64,000 bases of DNA from Plecoglossus altivelis (Eukaryota > Chordata > Actinopteri > Osmeriformes > Plecoglossidae): assembly GCA_036571765.1 (NCBI GenBank), contig BROE01000022.1, positions 18,363,404 to 18,427,403 of the forward strand, read 5' to 3'. The translations under genes and the position numbers were made by a program. Below, piece by piece: positions 22,277 to 35,496 of this stretch. The stretch's first letter is position 1; each line of letters begins with the position of its first letter. Below the pieces are notes generated by a model. The model did not search any database and was not told the DNA's origin. It saw only the letters and a list, made by a program, of their open reading frames with translations.

Positions 22277-25200
22277 TAGACAGAGACAGAGACAGAGACA
22301 GACAGAGACAGAGAGAGACAGAGAGAGAGACAGAGAGACAGAGACAGAGAGATAGAGAGAAACACAGAGAGAGAGAGATGGCGAGAGAGATGAAAGATCA
22401 ATAGAGACAGAGATTAAGAAGTGAAGAGGGGGTACTGGTAGAGAACGGAGAGGCTCACTGTGTATAAAACATGCCTAATGATGTGGATAAGATACCTTCT
22501 GTCCTGGGGCCCCATCCTCACCCGGAAGACCTGGCAGGCCAGACAATCCTGAGGACCCAGGCTCCCCCTGGAAGACAAGCACACGGTGTCCATGTACACG
22601 TCCTGGAGTCCAGACAGAAGAACAGGAAGCTTGGCTGCTTTGTTTCAGTGAGGTAAGCAACTCTTACCTTGGGCCCTGGTTCACCAACGCCTCTTTCGCC
22701 CGGAGATCCAAATTCTCCTGGTAATCCCTGATCCCCCTAGAAGAAGACAGAAAAACAGTTTACTCCTATAATACTCCATGGACACATGTCCATGTCTGAT
22801 GATGTCTCACGTTTTTGGATCGGAGATGAAACCATGGCAACGTCAGTGGAGGACTGGTGAGCTAAGTGTGGCACCAACCTTGGGTCCAGGGAACCCCTCG
22901 CCCTGTGGTCCTCTGACACCTGGGGGGCCTCGAGGCCCTTCCACTCCCTGAAGAACACATCGCCAGACAGAGAGAGACAGACAGACAGAGAGATGAGTGT
23001 ACATTATACTGTATATAGCCAGAGTTTGTGTCTGTGAGATTCTTCTTGAGATAAGGTTGCTCCCTCACCACCTCACCTTCTCTCCCTGGATTCCAGCTCC
23101 TGGAAGCCCAGTTGGACCTGGAAACCCAGGCAGGCCGAACTCACCCTAAAGGGTCAAGACAGACATGGTCAGATCTGTCTGACATCACACCCATCTACAA
23201 ATATCATGGTCTGCTCAGTCATAAGGTTGAGGTACCCTATGGCAGGAAATCAGTACATGTATTTGTACATGTGCACATCCGATAGGTAGACATAGTGCAA
23301 ACAACCTGCCATCTCCACAGTTTCCCACAGTAACCAGAGTTTTAGTATCCTCCCAGATGCCCTTTCCTTCTCCCCAACACTCCAAGAAGCCGCCTGTAAA
23401 TAACTGCCACCTAAAAGGACTTTCTGTCTCCTTTATGAACTTCATTAGCTCCTTTGTCAGGCTAACATGCGGCGCTTGTGTGGATGGTATTCACAGCCTG
23501 ATGTATTTACAGCCCACCTTCTCTCCTTTAATTCCTGCCCCCGTCTGTCCTCTTGGCCCCCTCGGTCCGTCCAGCCCCCGGTCCCCCTGAGAGACAAAGA
23601 CAAGTCACCAGGCTGCTTCACCAAGCCTTCCCATTGGTTCACCCGTACAACCCCAACTCCTCATTGTTCTCCGTCAGTAGGCAGGGTCACGTCAAGTCAC
23701 CACAGGGTCAACACAGCTAGGAGTGAGTCAGCTGGCACCTGTTTTCAGAGAAGGAGCCGATCCGAAATATGCAAGAGGAAACAAAGACTTTTACACAACC
23801 GACAATCAAGTTTGAATTTGTTTACGTAACCTCTCTGTGGATGCGGGTACATTTAGGCATGTTCACAATCTCAGCAAGAGTTGACGATGATGAAATGCAG
23901 ACAGGAACATGTTAATTGTGGGGGATGACCCCTGCTATAGAAGTTCCCTGACCCTTGGTGGGGCAGCAAGAGGGTTTCCCAGGGGGCCATGCGCCGGCCT
24001 GGGTTCTGACAGATGTTTAGCTGCCTCAGGACAGTTTCGATGTTACGTTCTTGTTCCAGGACCTGCTGTTCTCCCCAGATGAAAGCGCATCAAGATTTCT
24101 CTAGGATACAAGCGCAATCGAAATACTGTACAACTGGGTTTCATCATCAGATTTCCTTACAGGTTCTGTCTTGAATTAGACAGAAATGGAGAGGATGAAG
24201 TAAACCATATAGAACATATTTGTGTTTAGCTCCAGTTTACTAAATGTACTTTTATGATGATGCTCATGTCTCAACATGTAATCATAATTGCATAACTGCA
24301 GGTTTCCCAAAGAACCATCGTCTGTCATCGAATATAAAGGAATATTTTAACAGCGTACTTGGAGAATTTGTTTTTCACATTATGCTCAAATCCACCGTAA
24401 ATCTATCGTTTACCTCCGTGTGTCATGCTTGCATTGACCACGATACAAATATTTTAAGTCTCTTCACAAGTCGCAACATGGGGAGACAGTGTTGTTGTAA
24501 CAGACGCACGCACATTAGGATGAATTGTGACAGTCAAGTGAAGGCTTGAGCCGTAGGTGGATGTGTTGGAGCGCAGCAGGTTCGGTTTGGACAGATGCTG
24601 CCCATGTGTCGAACTGTGACCAACTTCAGAAGCATCCCAGTTCATGGCTTCCTTTACTAATATTTAGAGACTCCATCAAGTCTCTTTCATGTGACAGCAA
24701 TGTCAGGCCTGCCTGCAATGTCTGCTTTCAAAGTCAACTATGTTCAGATCAAGAGAACAGTTCAAGTTCTCTTGAACAGTTCAAGTTCTCTTGAACTGTT
24801 CAAGTTGATTTGAACTTGACAGTCCATCTTTCAGGTACTATCGCAAGGGCCAATATATTTATTTGCGTATTTTGCTTTAAGCATTTGACCTGATTCCAGA
24901 AAATGAAAGCGAGCGTAGTTAGTACAAAACACCTCAATGTAAATAGATGAGAAATGAACATTTTGTAAACATCCTTATGTAGCTCTGCTGTAATGGTCAT
25001 TAATGATTGTAATACAATTGTCATCATACCTTTTGCCCAGGGAATCCTTCGCCTATAGGTCCTTTCTCCCCTTGAACACCCTGTGGCCCTTGAGGCCCCT
25101 GTAAATGACACCAGATTAGCATTTAGCATTTTACTTTCAGTGAGCTCAGACCTTCTCTCCTTCAGCAGCTTTCATGCTGGCTCGTGTTTCTAATCTCTCA

Positions 25201-28200
25201 CACGGCTGTGAGAGAGGCCTAACGTGACAGTCTCACTGCAGCAGCTGTAACACGGAAGGTTCTGGAGTGTGCATGTTCACTGTTTGGTTCTGTCCACTCA
25301 CAGGCAGGCCTGGTTCCCCTATCCCAGGGGGTCCTGGGGGCCCAAGTCGGCCTGGGAACCCTATGTCTCCCTGTGGATGACAAACACACAGTCAGACAGG
25401 AACACATGCACATTCAATGACACCAGCAGTAATGTAATTACAACCCGTGTAATTTCTTAAATATGAAAACATTTCCAGTAAATGTTGTGGTTTACCTTCG
25501 GGCCAGGAAGTCCAGTCCCAGTTTCTCCCTGAATTCCTGGCGGGCCGGAGGGCCCACGCTCACCCTGTCATCAGAACCACAAGATGATTAACACGCTCAC
25601 CCTGTCATCAGAACCACAAGATGAAAACTACAAAACTACAGAACTACAGAACTACAGAACAACAAAATTACAGAACTATAGAACTACAGAACTATAGAAC
25701 TACAGAACTACGTTACTACAAAACTACAGAACTACAAAACTACAGAACTACAAAACTACAGAAATATAAACTTACAGAACTACAGAAAAACAAAACTACA
25801 CAATTATAGAACTACAGAAGTATAGAACTACAGAACTACAAAACTACAGAACTACAAAACTACAGAACTACAGAAATATAGACCTACAGAACTACAGCAA
25901 AACAAAACTACACAATTATAGAACTACAGAAGTATAGAACTACAGAACTACAAAACTACAGAACTACAGAACTACAGAAATATAGAATTAGAAGCTGGAG
26001 AGGGAATCCCTCACTGGCTTGCTCCTCTCAAGATCTCTTCCATTTTCTCTCCTAAAGTGAGTATTTCAGGAGTTTTTCCTTGTCTTTCTTGAGGGATTCA
26101 GTTAGTTGAGGGGTAGTTCTATGAGCATATGTGAGGCCCTTTGTGACATTGCTTGTAAAAAGGGCTACAAATGCATTTTGATTTGATTTGAACTACAGAA
26201 CAGCCGAAGACTTGATGGATTGGAGGTCAGAGATGTGACTCCACTTTGGTCTCAGGTCACCAACATTTTGTATCATATCGTTTTTCGAAGCAAATATGTT
26301 TAAATGACATCACTCTTTAATATCCATCTTTGATTTCTTTAAATAAAAGATAACGTATAATGATGGTGGCCACATAAATGTCAACCATCAGCCAACATCA
26401 ATTGAAAGTAAAGAACAGATTCCAACCCTCCCAGACAGGGGCCCTCTCATTAACCCCCCCAAATCTGGAGCTATGTAATTATTCAAATATATAAGCTGTA
26501 AATCATTTACCCATTGTATGGACTGCAGTAGAAAGGTTGGTGGGCTAAATAGCTGGTCTCTAACATGTCAGGGCAAATCTTAAAGCCAGACATTGTCTAC
26601 TGGGAATGTCTTCGAGCTTGTGCAGAAAACACAAGACTTGGTGCAAAACAATTGAGAGGTAAAGTTATGTGGCCTGCAGGCTACGCTTCATGGCAGAGGG
26701 TACAGTAATCCTGTCATTTACTCAAGAGGAAACTCATTTAGATAGATATGAGTCTCAGAAAGAGGGGCGATTTAATTACTCGACATGTTTTTGCAAAGCA
26801 ACCTGAAGGCCTAACAGTTTTCATTCCAAACCGTCACACTAACCAAATATCCCCACTTGACCTACGCAATGTGCTCAATACCTCACATTCCCACCCAAAG
26901 GTATGTTCACAAGACCAAAATGCTTCAAGTCATGTTGGGTTGGATTATGTGCAGTTCTATGGGCATGTGAGAATCCCTCTGTGACATTGCTTGTAAAAGA
27001 AAAAGGCTCCAAAAATATAATTGAATGTGATGGTAGACTGACTGCAACAACAGGAGTACAACAACATCTACAAGCTCTCTCTTTATTCAGAAACACATAA
27101 CTCTCTTTTCCTTTCTTTCTTATTCTTTCATCAAAACATTCCGTCTGTTTCAGGAGACCATTATTTTGTTTCTTATCTCCGAAAACCCCACCTGCATGTC
27201 TTCACACGGAGAGAGAGAAAGAGTCTGACATTTCAGGGCTGTTATTACCTGCTATGACAATCCTCTGGCTAGGATTGTTCAGGTAGCTGACAATGCTGTA
27301 GGCAGTTCCTGATGTGTGTTTTGTAACACGATTCCTGACATTAGGAGGACGAGGAAAAGGCCTTGAACGCTGGCATTTAATCCCAGGGATGGCGAACAAA
27401 TGAAGGGGAACAAATTGGCACCGGGCCCATGTTTCCCACAGGTGCCTATTACCAGTCGGACACGCCCTTTCCTTGCCAGGTAGCACAGTTGGTGGCAGAG
27501 CCAGAGCACTTATTTGAAAACTTCTAATAAAAGCACGATGAAAGGTGGCTGCAGATGTTGGTGGTGAGGTAAGTATGAGGTGCGGGGGAGCCAGACCAGC
27601 CCACTGACCTGTCTTCCCAGCAAGCCCTCCGGTCCACTGTCCCCTGGTGGTCCTGGTAACCCCTGGCCAGGAACAAACACACACATTAGGGCTCGTACTG
27701 CTGACTGGACCCTCACAGCACAAGGCTGCTACGACACAGATGCACATTTGGATCCTAGTAACAATGTTTCATAAACAGACGTGTGTGTGCGTGTTCGCTT
27801 GAGAGTATCACGTACTACAACACCTGAAGGCCAAAGTGTACAGAATAGGAACTGATTAGAGAACATTTACCCACCTGTAGGCCTCTGAGGCCCCTGCCTC
27901 CAACTGGGCCCTCTGGACCCTGTCAGTCAGAAACACATCAGCAACCCTCATGTAGCCACAAGATACAATATGAGCTGATATCACTGCATGCTAAACACAA
28001 CACACACACAATATAAATCGTCATGTGTTTTTTTTGAACGAACGAATGGCGGAAAATACCTTGTCCCCTTTCAACCCTGGAGTACCACACTCCCCTCGCT
28101 CGCCCTGTGTACAGGAGAGAGGATGTGATATCTGATAGAAGGACAGTCACAAACCCACTATTAACTGTCTTCAGCCGCAATCACACAGCACGTTACCTTA

Positions 28201-29250
28201 TCGCCTTTATAACCAGGTTTGCCCTGCAAGTAAGGACAAATGATTCAATATTGATCCGCAACTGTGTGAAGAAATGGAACAGCATCGTTCGTGTTGGATG
28301 ACTTACCTCGGTGCCCTCTCGACCAGGAAGTCCACCCAGACCTGCCTCACCCTGGAAGGAAAGAGGAGAAACTCGCTCGTAAATTGTTCGGTTCTCAGGG
28401 GCTTGTCAGAATCCCACCCAAGTGTCCCTGCGGTGAGGTGAAGGAGGAAAGGTGAGCTACCTTTGACCCTTTAGGACCGGGGGCTCCATCATCACCTGGG
28501 CGACCTTTCTTCCCCTGCAGAGTGAAACCGACAAAACAACTTCAAAGATTTTCAACAAAACAAAAACAAATAAATAATCGTTTCAATTTTTCTGAACAAT
28601 GTACAACATATTACGGGGGAGTTTGATAAACCTGAATTCATGCAAATCGGTGGTAAAGAACAGCAGAGAAAGGTATGTTATTATGGATTTCATCTTTTTC
28701 TATGATAAAGGTGATAAAAATGAAAAGGATTGTCCTCAGGGTGTCATCTGTTAGACAGTGTAGACTGGAAAAAACCAGTCAGCTCACAGGAGGGGTGTGT
28801 GTGTGTGTGTGTGTGTGAGTATGTGTGTGTGTGTGAGTGTGTATGTGTGTGAGTGTGTGTGTGAGTGTGTGAGTGTATGTGTGTGTGAGTGTATGTGTGT
28901 GTGAGTGTGTATGTGTGTGTGAGCGTGTGTGTGTGTGTGTATGTGTGTGTGTGTGTGAGTGTGTGTTCCTCCAGTGGGCATGCTAGTGCCTGACATAGGT
29001 GAAAGGTCCCAGAACCACAGAACCATTGCACCTGGACAGCGTGACTATGACCATCCATGGAAAATTAGTAGTTTGTGACTTTGAAGCTAATGAGAGCAAT
29101 TATGTCAGAGCCAATGAGTCTACATGTAAGAATGTGAAGAATCTCAGTGAGGAGAAAGCAAGCACCTGGCAGGAGAACACACAGCTGTCTGGCATCAGAA
29201 GACTAACCGTCCCAGTCTGACTGATGTCATGTGAGATGCCAGCTTTCTGG

Positions 29251-29298
<48 letters not shown>

Positions 29299-32110
29299 GG
29301 GAGGTGGGGGGGCCGCATAGGGCAGTCATCCACATATGATGTTGTCGAAGAGGAACCATTTCCCTCAGACACATCCAGAGGCCATTCTCTATCCCTCAGA
29401 AGCGCTTCCTCACAATGGGGGTGGAACCGTTATTTATGCCGGTCAAAGGTCCTGTTTTACTGGGACTGGAGCTCTACAATGTGCCCTGGTTTCCATGGGG
29501 GACATCTTATGCAGGGTGGAAAATGTGCAATAACTTGTGCGAACAGACATTGTAGAGTAGCAACAACGACAAAGAGCTCACTGTAAACCCTTATGTTCAA
29601 CCTGCAATATTGTGTCAAGCCTCTGTGAGGAAGATAAGACTCAAACTAAATCAAACGATTCTCCAAATCCCAACTGAGTCTCTTCACAAGGTTTCTAGGA
29701 ACACCACCTGTTCAAACATCACTGTGTTGCACTTCAAAAGAAAAGAGTTCTGTGATTCCATAGCGCAGTCTGATTAAAGTACTTACAGCGGGGCCGATGG
29801 GCCCTCTCTCCCCATTCTCACACGCACAGCTGGGAGCCAGGGGACACTTAAAGAAGACAGAACAAGCTTTCAGAATCAAAAGAATACTTAGTTTAACCCC
29901 ATACGCGGCTTTTGAACCTCATTAAATATGTGTGGAATGAAGATGATTTCATTGGATTTGTACTTACCCCTTCATCTGCTAAGTTTACCTGCGTAGGAAG
30001 AACAAACAGTAAGATTGATCCCAAATACTTTTCATGCTGCATGCAGTTTTTACACTGAGGTGGCACCAATAGCTTTGTGTTGAAATGCATTTAGGAAACC
30101 AATACATGATATAAGTCATATTACACAGCTTATATTGCTGATCAGCATGTTTCTATCTCTTTTCAACCTCCATTGACACACAGTCACATTGTCAGTTGTC
30201 AGATGGTCAAGTTTAGCTGTTTTCTACAGTGTATTGCTCATTGAGAGACTTCAGATGGCAGATATTGCTGTGAAATACCCACAGCACAACTACAAACCAC
30301 ATGTGATTCAGTAGAGAGCATCAGTGAATGCACCTGTAATATTTACACTCAAAGGAAGGAATGTTCTGGTGCGACCACGAGAGCCTCTGCTTGTCATTAC
30401 CAAAACAAAAAAGTATACGACATGGTTTACCACTGCTGATAGAAATGTTGTGGGACGAGCACTCATCACACACAGCTGTCAGTCACCAAACACACGCACC
30501 TGGACCCAAAATCTCTCACTTCATGACAGTCAGTGAGAACCGATGATTATCTTGTCATCCCTCTATTCTTGGGGCACATTAACCTATTCAGTTAAACTCA
30601 ACAGAACGCACACAGGCTCCCTCCTGAGTGTGTGCTGCGCTGAGTAGCAATCCTACAGAAACAAGGCTGCTTATACCTCTCATACTCACAATCTCCACCA
30701 GGACCTTCTCCAGAATGTCCACGTCCTGCAGATTGTGGAGGTAACGGGCTTCTGGTGTGCTGGCCACCAGGCGGAGCTGGGCTCTGTTGGCGGGTTCGTT
30801 GGCCGCCCGGGTGATGCCCACTGTGAAAAACCGGACGCCCTGGTTCTTGGCATCGGCCACGGCTGAGAAGAGATCAGGGTTTCTGGGATGGGAGATGCCG
30901 TCTGTCAGCAGCACAGCCACCTTCATGCTACCAGGGCTGGACTCCTCCAGGTACATCTTTGTCATGTTGGTGATGGCGTAGGTGGTGTAGGTGCCATGGC
31001 CGATGTAGATGATGGGAGCGATGCGCGACTTGAAGTTCTCCGCGCCCCTCCACTCCTTGAAGGTCTGCTCCATGATCACGTGGCTGCTGTACTGCAGCAG
31101 GGCAGAGCGAGAGCTCACACCTCGGCCTGTCTGGAGACGCACGCCCTGCAGACGTTCTGTCACATCCATGGCGAAGCGTTTCTCCTGCTCGTGGTTCTCC
31201 TTGGCGCTCTCTGAGCTGTCCAGCAGGAAGGAGACCTCCAGGCTGCAGTCCTCATCCAGGATGGCTGCACACACACAGAGGGGAGGGTCACACACCAACA
31301 GGAACCAACAGGTCAGGGAACCAGCCGGTACAGCTTCTCTTAAGGTTTAGTCTATTTTGTTTCTCTCCGCTACTGAGTTTTTCTGGGAGTTTTTCCTTGT
31401 CTTTCTTGAGGGTGTAGGTCAGTTGAGGGGTAGTTCTATGGGCTTATGTGAAGCCCTCTGTGACATCACTTGTAAAGAGGGCCATACAAATACATTTTGA
31501 TTTGATTTGACTAATGTGTTATGTATACTAACATCTGCAGATGTTGTTTGAAAAGGGTATCTTTTTTTTGTTGCTGTAGCATTTTACTTTTTACTGTTTT
31601 GTTGCTCACTCACATGTACACTGAACTGTTTTGTTCTGGAATAATTTTGAAACTACAACTTGTTCGTTTCCACTTTCTCAATGCGATGTCTAAATGATAG
31701 ATCCAGAAATGTAAGAGTAAATCAACCTGGACAGACATACATTAAGAACAAATGCCCTAGGACATCTACACCTTGGGAACATTGTAGATGTTACACTTCT
31801 TAAACACAAGATTTATTCCTGTGAAAGTTTATGCCCAAAGTAAAAGTCAACTTTGAAAGCAAACTGTGATTTGTTTTAAAGAACACTCAAATTCCAATGT
31901 TTTAAGATATAAGAATGATCTTGTCTTCATTCAGCGGGACAGATTGAAGAGGTTTTCCCTACCTTGTCTGTTATGTTTTTTCTCATTATTTGTAGGCAGC
32001 AGATTTTCTCTTGTTTTCTTGTTGAACTTTCTCTCCTCATAGTAATCCTGAGCCAAGACACTACTTAAGCCAGTGACCAATAGGAGAAAAGCCACGGACG
32101 GGAACGCCAT
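16650..32110 (-). CDS. col28a2a: Collagen alpha chain, type XXVIII (VWA - triple helix - VWA - Kunitz)
   Basis: Secreted matrix collagen of the COL28 family; model of 36 exons, 1249 aa. Signal peptide exon 32110-31963 (MAFPSVAFLLLVTGLSSVLA). VWA1 exon 31264-30690, MIDAS-like DSSES. Collagenous exons: 29988-29968, 29846-29787, 28514-28461, 28351-28307, 28223-28197, 28104-28060, 27919-27875, 27662-27609, 25564-25496, 25370-25302, 25098-25030, 23586-23518, 23145-23077, 22947-22879, 22736-22668, 22567-22496, 22224-22156, 22063-21992, 21704-21636, 21499-21431, 21224-21156, 21000-20863, 20555-20487, 20282-20214, 19971-19891, 19785-19750. Then 19665-19629, VWA2 19533-18976 (DSSES), a Gly/Asn-rich exon 18778-18453, a Ser-rich exon 17842-17584, Kunitz exon 17482-17291, and an inferred last exon 16657-16650. 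Gly-X-Y is interrupted regularly inside 69-nt exons (as in GEGF, GVGI), as in COL28. The Kunitz domain has six Cys and GPCR, so Arg is at the inhibitory P1 place. The family is certain; the a2a paralog name is inferred from linkage to lrp2/bbs5. Confidence 0.9.
16741..17327 (-). repeat. Minisatellite built from the Kunitz exon end plus its splice donor
   Basis: About 16 head-to-tail units of 35-38 bp. On the minus strand each reads roughly GAGTGCAAGAGAACATGTGT then TCTGTCTAGAACAG and GTGA. The unit nearest the gene start is the true end of the Kunitz exon (encodes ECKRTCVLSRT, then donor GTGAG at 17290). The other copies follow in the intron and mostly keep GTGAG. Variants fall mainly just before the donor (ACAG, ACAT, AGAG, ATAG) and in TTGAG for GTGAG. 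Confidence 0.93.
17848..18031. repeat. (CA)n-type microsatellite with CACATGTG motifs
   Basis: Imperfect AC/CA repeat with regular CACATGTGCACA inserts in the collagen XXVIII intron just upstream of the Ser-rich exon. Confidence 0.9.
22228..22392. repeat. (GAGACA)/(GA)n microsatellite
   Basis: Imperfect GA-rich repeat that begins just beyond the acceptor of the collagen exon at 22224-22156, so the polypyrimidine tract of that exon (minus strand) merges with the repeat. Confidence 0.88.
24750..24820. repeat. Compound inverted repeat around TTGAACAGTTCAAG
   Basis: Repeated near-palindromes TTGAACAGTTCAAG and CTTGAACTGTTCAAG, separated by TTCTC, give a stretch that can fold on itself. It lies in the large collagen intron between exons 25030 and 23586, outside any recognised transposon. 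Confidence 0.7.
25621..25985. repeat. Tandem repeat of AACTACAG (8 bp)
   Basis: About 365 bp of imperfect AACTACAG / AACTACAA / AACTATAG units directly upstream (minus-strand sense) of the collagen exon ending at 25564. Confidence 0.92.
25990..26192 (+). repeat. Dispersed SINE/LINE-tail-like repeat, copy 1
   Basis: Shares GGAGTTTTTCCTTGTCTTTC, GAGGGGTAGTTCTATG and the tail TGTAAA...GGGC...ACAAAT...TTTGATTTGATTTGA with 31345-31511. The 3' tail type (GGGCTATACAAAT followed by a short A/T repeat) is common among teleost retroposons. No open frame. Confidence 0.7.
26935..27025 (+). repeat. Dispersed repeat, partial diverged copy 3
   Basis: Shares CAGTTCTATGGGCATGTGAG and CTCTGTGACATTGCTTGTAA with the two fuller copies; both ends are lost. 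Confidence 0.55.
28796..28970. repeat. (GT)n microsatellite with GAGTGT interruptions
   Basis: Imperfect TG repeat with regular GAG and TAT interruptions, in a collagen XXVIII intron. Confidence 0.92.
29252..29296. repeat. (GT)n microsatellite
   Basis: Nearly perfect GT repeat, about 22 units, in the same intron as the previous one. Confidence 0.93.
31345..31511 (+). repeat. Dispersed SINE/LINE-tail-like repeat, copy 2
   Basis: Same family as 25990-26192, in the intron between the signal-peptide and VWA1 exons, with the same TTTGATTTGATTTGA tail. Confidence 0.7.
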
Positions 32111-32607
32111 TGTCCTTCTCGTAGAGGACAAACTATTAAAAGAGTAAGGAGAGAAAACACAAGGAATGAATGAATACATGAACCTGGTAAAACAGACGTC
32201 TGTGCATGGTGTTCATTTAGCTTCTCATTAATGTGAACCAAAACTGGTATTTATTTCCCATTTAGAACAATATTCATCTTTTAAGAGGAAATGAATCACT
32301 TGTGTAAATGTGTCACAATCTGCAGACACCGAAAAAGAACCTGACCGAAAGCGGTACACAATCAAGTAAGAGAATAAGAAATGTCCATCTGATTACCTGT
32401 AAGAGGTCACAGTTCACAGTGTCACAGTTCAACACTTTAGTAGGGCCAGTAAGCTGGAATCCAAGTATCCCACTGACCACAGGATCCTAAGATCAGGGCT
32501 GATGTTAGAAGAACAGCAGCAAAGCGAATGGATCCAGTCACCTCCCTGAGTGTGTAGCTTCTGCCATCCTGAAGCACAGTGTGTCTGGCCCTGCCTCTCC
32601 CACCTCC

Positions 32608-32613
32608 TTTATA
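32608..32613 (-). promoter_or_regulatory. Collagen XXVIII TATA box candidate
   Basis: On the minus strand CCTTATAAAGGAGG contains TATAAA about 500 bp upstream of the start codon. A splice acceptor (TTTTAATAG at about 32131) just 5' of the ATG suggests a non-coding first exon between here and the coding exon, which fits this distance. Confidence 0.45.
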
Positions 32614-33451
32614 AGGAAGGACAACCTGCCAGAGCGTCGCTTCTCTCCCCTTAAGACTCCTGTTATCCCCCCAGAGGCGGTTAAGAGGCAGGCGGCTGGT
32701 GTTTCCGCCTAGCGGAGGGGTGGACGTCTTTACCACACCAAGACCTCCAAAGTTTGTGATCTTTTGATCCATCTGGATGAAGTTATGTTTTGTTAGCAGG
32801 GAGCTGGCGTGAATTTACAGAAGTCTGTCATCTGTCATTAAACTTTTATTCAACTACATTTGTTCTTTACTCTAGAAGTCTGCTATTATCACTTGCTGTG
32901 TTCGTCCTATATGTACAACAGGGAGACGCTGGCCACATACCACAGGGGCCAACAGTGGTTGTCATGTGTTCAAATGTCAGTGAGTTAACCTCATCTGGGA
33001 ATCCTCATTGTGTTAGGAGAAAGCCTTTGTCCAGCAGACATTAAGAGGGTTAAGGATACTGACTGAAACAGTCGTCACTTGAAATGCACACAGTCGTTGT
33101 GGCTTGTAACAAGTTTTATTGAAGATTTATGGATGTTCCTTATCTTCGCTCATCTACAATTTATAAACCTTTTAGTGTCAAAATTGTATCATGACTATGT
33201 TGTGTCAGTTCATGTTGATCAAGTGTGAGGCTGTTACTTTATTTTGTTCGTGTGATAACCAAAACACACATAATATGTGTAATATGTGTACATTGTTCAC
33301 CACACGTGAACAATGCACTAAATTCACAAGTGAACGAGTTGAGAAGCAGTGATACAGAGCTGGAGACAACGTCCTGTAATGTACCTGTCAGACTGTTGAA
33401 TGTTTATTGTTGCTTTCAGGTGGCATCTCAGAGAGACACCTCTCTCAGAAT

Positions 33452-33945
33452 AGCTCTCTCTCTCTATCTCTCTCTACATCCTCTCTCTTATCTCTCTCTA
33501 CATCCTCTCTCTCTATCTCTCTCTACATCCTCTCTCTTATCTCTCTCTACATCCTCTCTCTCTATCTCTCTCTACATCCTCTCTCTCTCTATCTCTCTAC
33601 GTCCTCTCTATCTCTCTTTCTCTCTTTCTACATCCTCCATCTCTCTCTACGTCTTCTCTCTCTCTCTCCCTCTCTCCATCCTCTCTCTCCCTCTCTCTCT
33701 CTGTCGCTCTCCATCCTCTCTCTCTCTCTCTCTCTACATCCTCTCTCTCTCTCTCTGTGTCCTCTCTCTGTCTCTCTACGTCTTCTCTCTCTCCCCCTCT
33801 CTATCTCTGTCTCTATATGTCCCCTCTCTCTCTCTCTGTCTCTCTACATCCTCTCTCTCTATGTCCTCTCTCTCTCTGTTTCTCTCCATCCTCTCTCTCT
33901 CTCTCTAAATCCTCTCTCTCTCTCTGTCTGTCCCTCTCTCGGTCT
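33452..33945. repeat. (CT)n microsatellite with TACATC interruptions
   Basis: About 490 bp of CTCTCTCT with repeated CTACATCCTCTCTCTC blocks. It gives long Leu/Ser-rich open frames that are composition artefacts. Confidence 0.93.
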
Positions 33946-35496
33946 CTCTCTGGGATTGGAGTATACTATAAAAACACTTATATATATATTAGGGAGTACA
34001 GTGACATTGTTCATGTTCAGTTGATTCACTGAAAAGTCAGTTTCCATGGACTGTCCCTTCGTTACTTTTCTACAATCCTTACTTCTTTACCAGAATGTAA
34101 CAGCTGTAGATATCTGTATCCCAGAGCTGCTGTATGAATCACTCAGGGACACAAAGTGTTCTACAGTGAATTCATGACATAGTGTACTTTTATTCTCCAG
34201 ACCATGACAGTAAGCTGGGCTAAGAGCTTTGTGGGCGTGTCAGAAAGAAAGTGACAACGTGTTGGAATAGAGACAGATGGTCATACAAAGCTGTAATCAT
34301 CACAGAAATATATCTGTATGTATGTGCTGCTTCACATTCTGGACTTCTAACCATTTGACCTAAAGTTGTAGAGCCTACGACCTGTGACCTGAGCACTGTA
34401 AGGTGCGTTGGATTAGTAGGCGTTGATTTGTGGGTGGGTGGGGTGGTGGTGATGGTGGGGTCTTGTGACCTGTGACCTCGGCGCTGTAAGGTGTGTGTAG
34501 GGCGGAGGGGGGAGGTCTTGTACAGACTAGTTGGAGGATCATGCAGGTTCCTGCCAGCTGTGTTCAGGATGGAGGGCTTTTCTTCAGCAGACCCGCAGGC
34601 TGAGAGGAATCAGAGGAGAACCGCTGACACCTAAGAATGTTGCGCTGAATAATGGTTTGGCAGACATTTGCACCTCTCTTCTTCACTCTGACAGCTGATT
34701 GCTTTTACTATCATGAAATATGTCCTTGGAAAAGTCTACCACGGTAGCAATATCTGGGGTGGTTAATTCACATTCTGTGTCCCTGCGTTATTCAAATGAA
34801 GATCACCCACAGATCTCCACATAGCTACATTGTGTGATTTTTTACAACCTTTTTAACTGGCTAAATAAAACCCACAGTGTGAGACACTGTAAGATTTGCT
34901 GAAAGACAGACTGGTATAAGCGCTTCTCCAGGTGTGCTTTAGAAAAGAAAGTGTCAAACAGGATGACGTTATGACGCAAAACCTCCAATTATTTAGTCGA
35001 ATGACTGTTATTCAATCCCGCAAAAATGTTAAAGAAAGGTATTTCCAGTACCCCACCATTATCAGTTACAGGATTGTCACTTATTCAGCCAGTTGAATTA
35101 TTAGAATAATTGGTGTTGGTTGAATTATTCTTACCAATATGTATTTCAGAACATATATATCATATACATGTATGTAATTTCAGTCGCTTGACAACCCATT
35201 AACTTGCCTGTTATTTTACTTGCAGGGCAGCGCCCTCTAGTGGAGCAGCATCTCTGATCTTCAAGCACAGACGCATTATGGACAACGTTGTTGCAGATCT
35301 ACATTATAGTTACAGAAAATTCGACTGATGTTTTGTCTTTGATTGTACTGGGAACGAGAATTTGTTTGACACCTATAACCAACTGACTTACACAAAGTAT
35401 TCCGGAAAATAAGTGTACTGTTTTTAAAAACAACTTATTTCACTTATTTGGCTGTAAATAAATGCACATCACTTAACTTACTGTAAATCATTTGAA

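Noticed and set aside
27202..27747. 181-codon minus-strand frame in the collagen gene
   Set aside because: Includes the true 54-bp helical exon at 27662-27609 but otherwise crosses splice sites and lacks Gly-X-Y.
33225..34024. Leu/Ser-rich open frames of over 200 codons
   Set aside because: Translated (CT)n repeat; no start context, homolog or splice structure.
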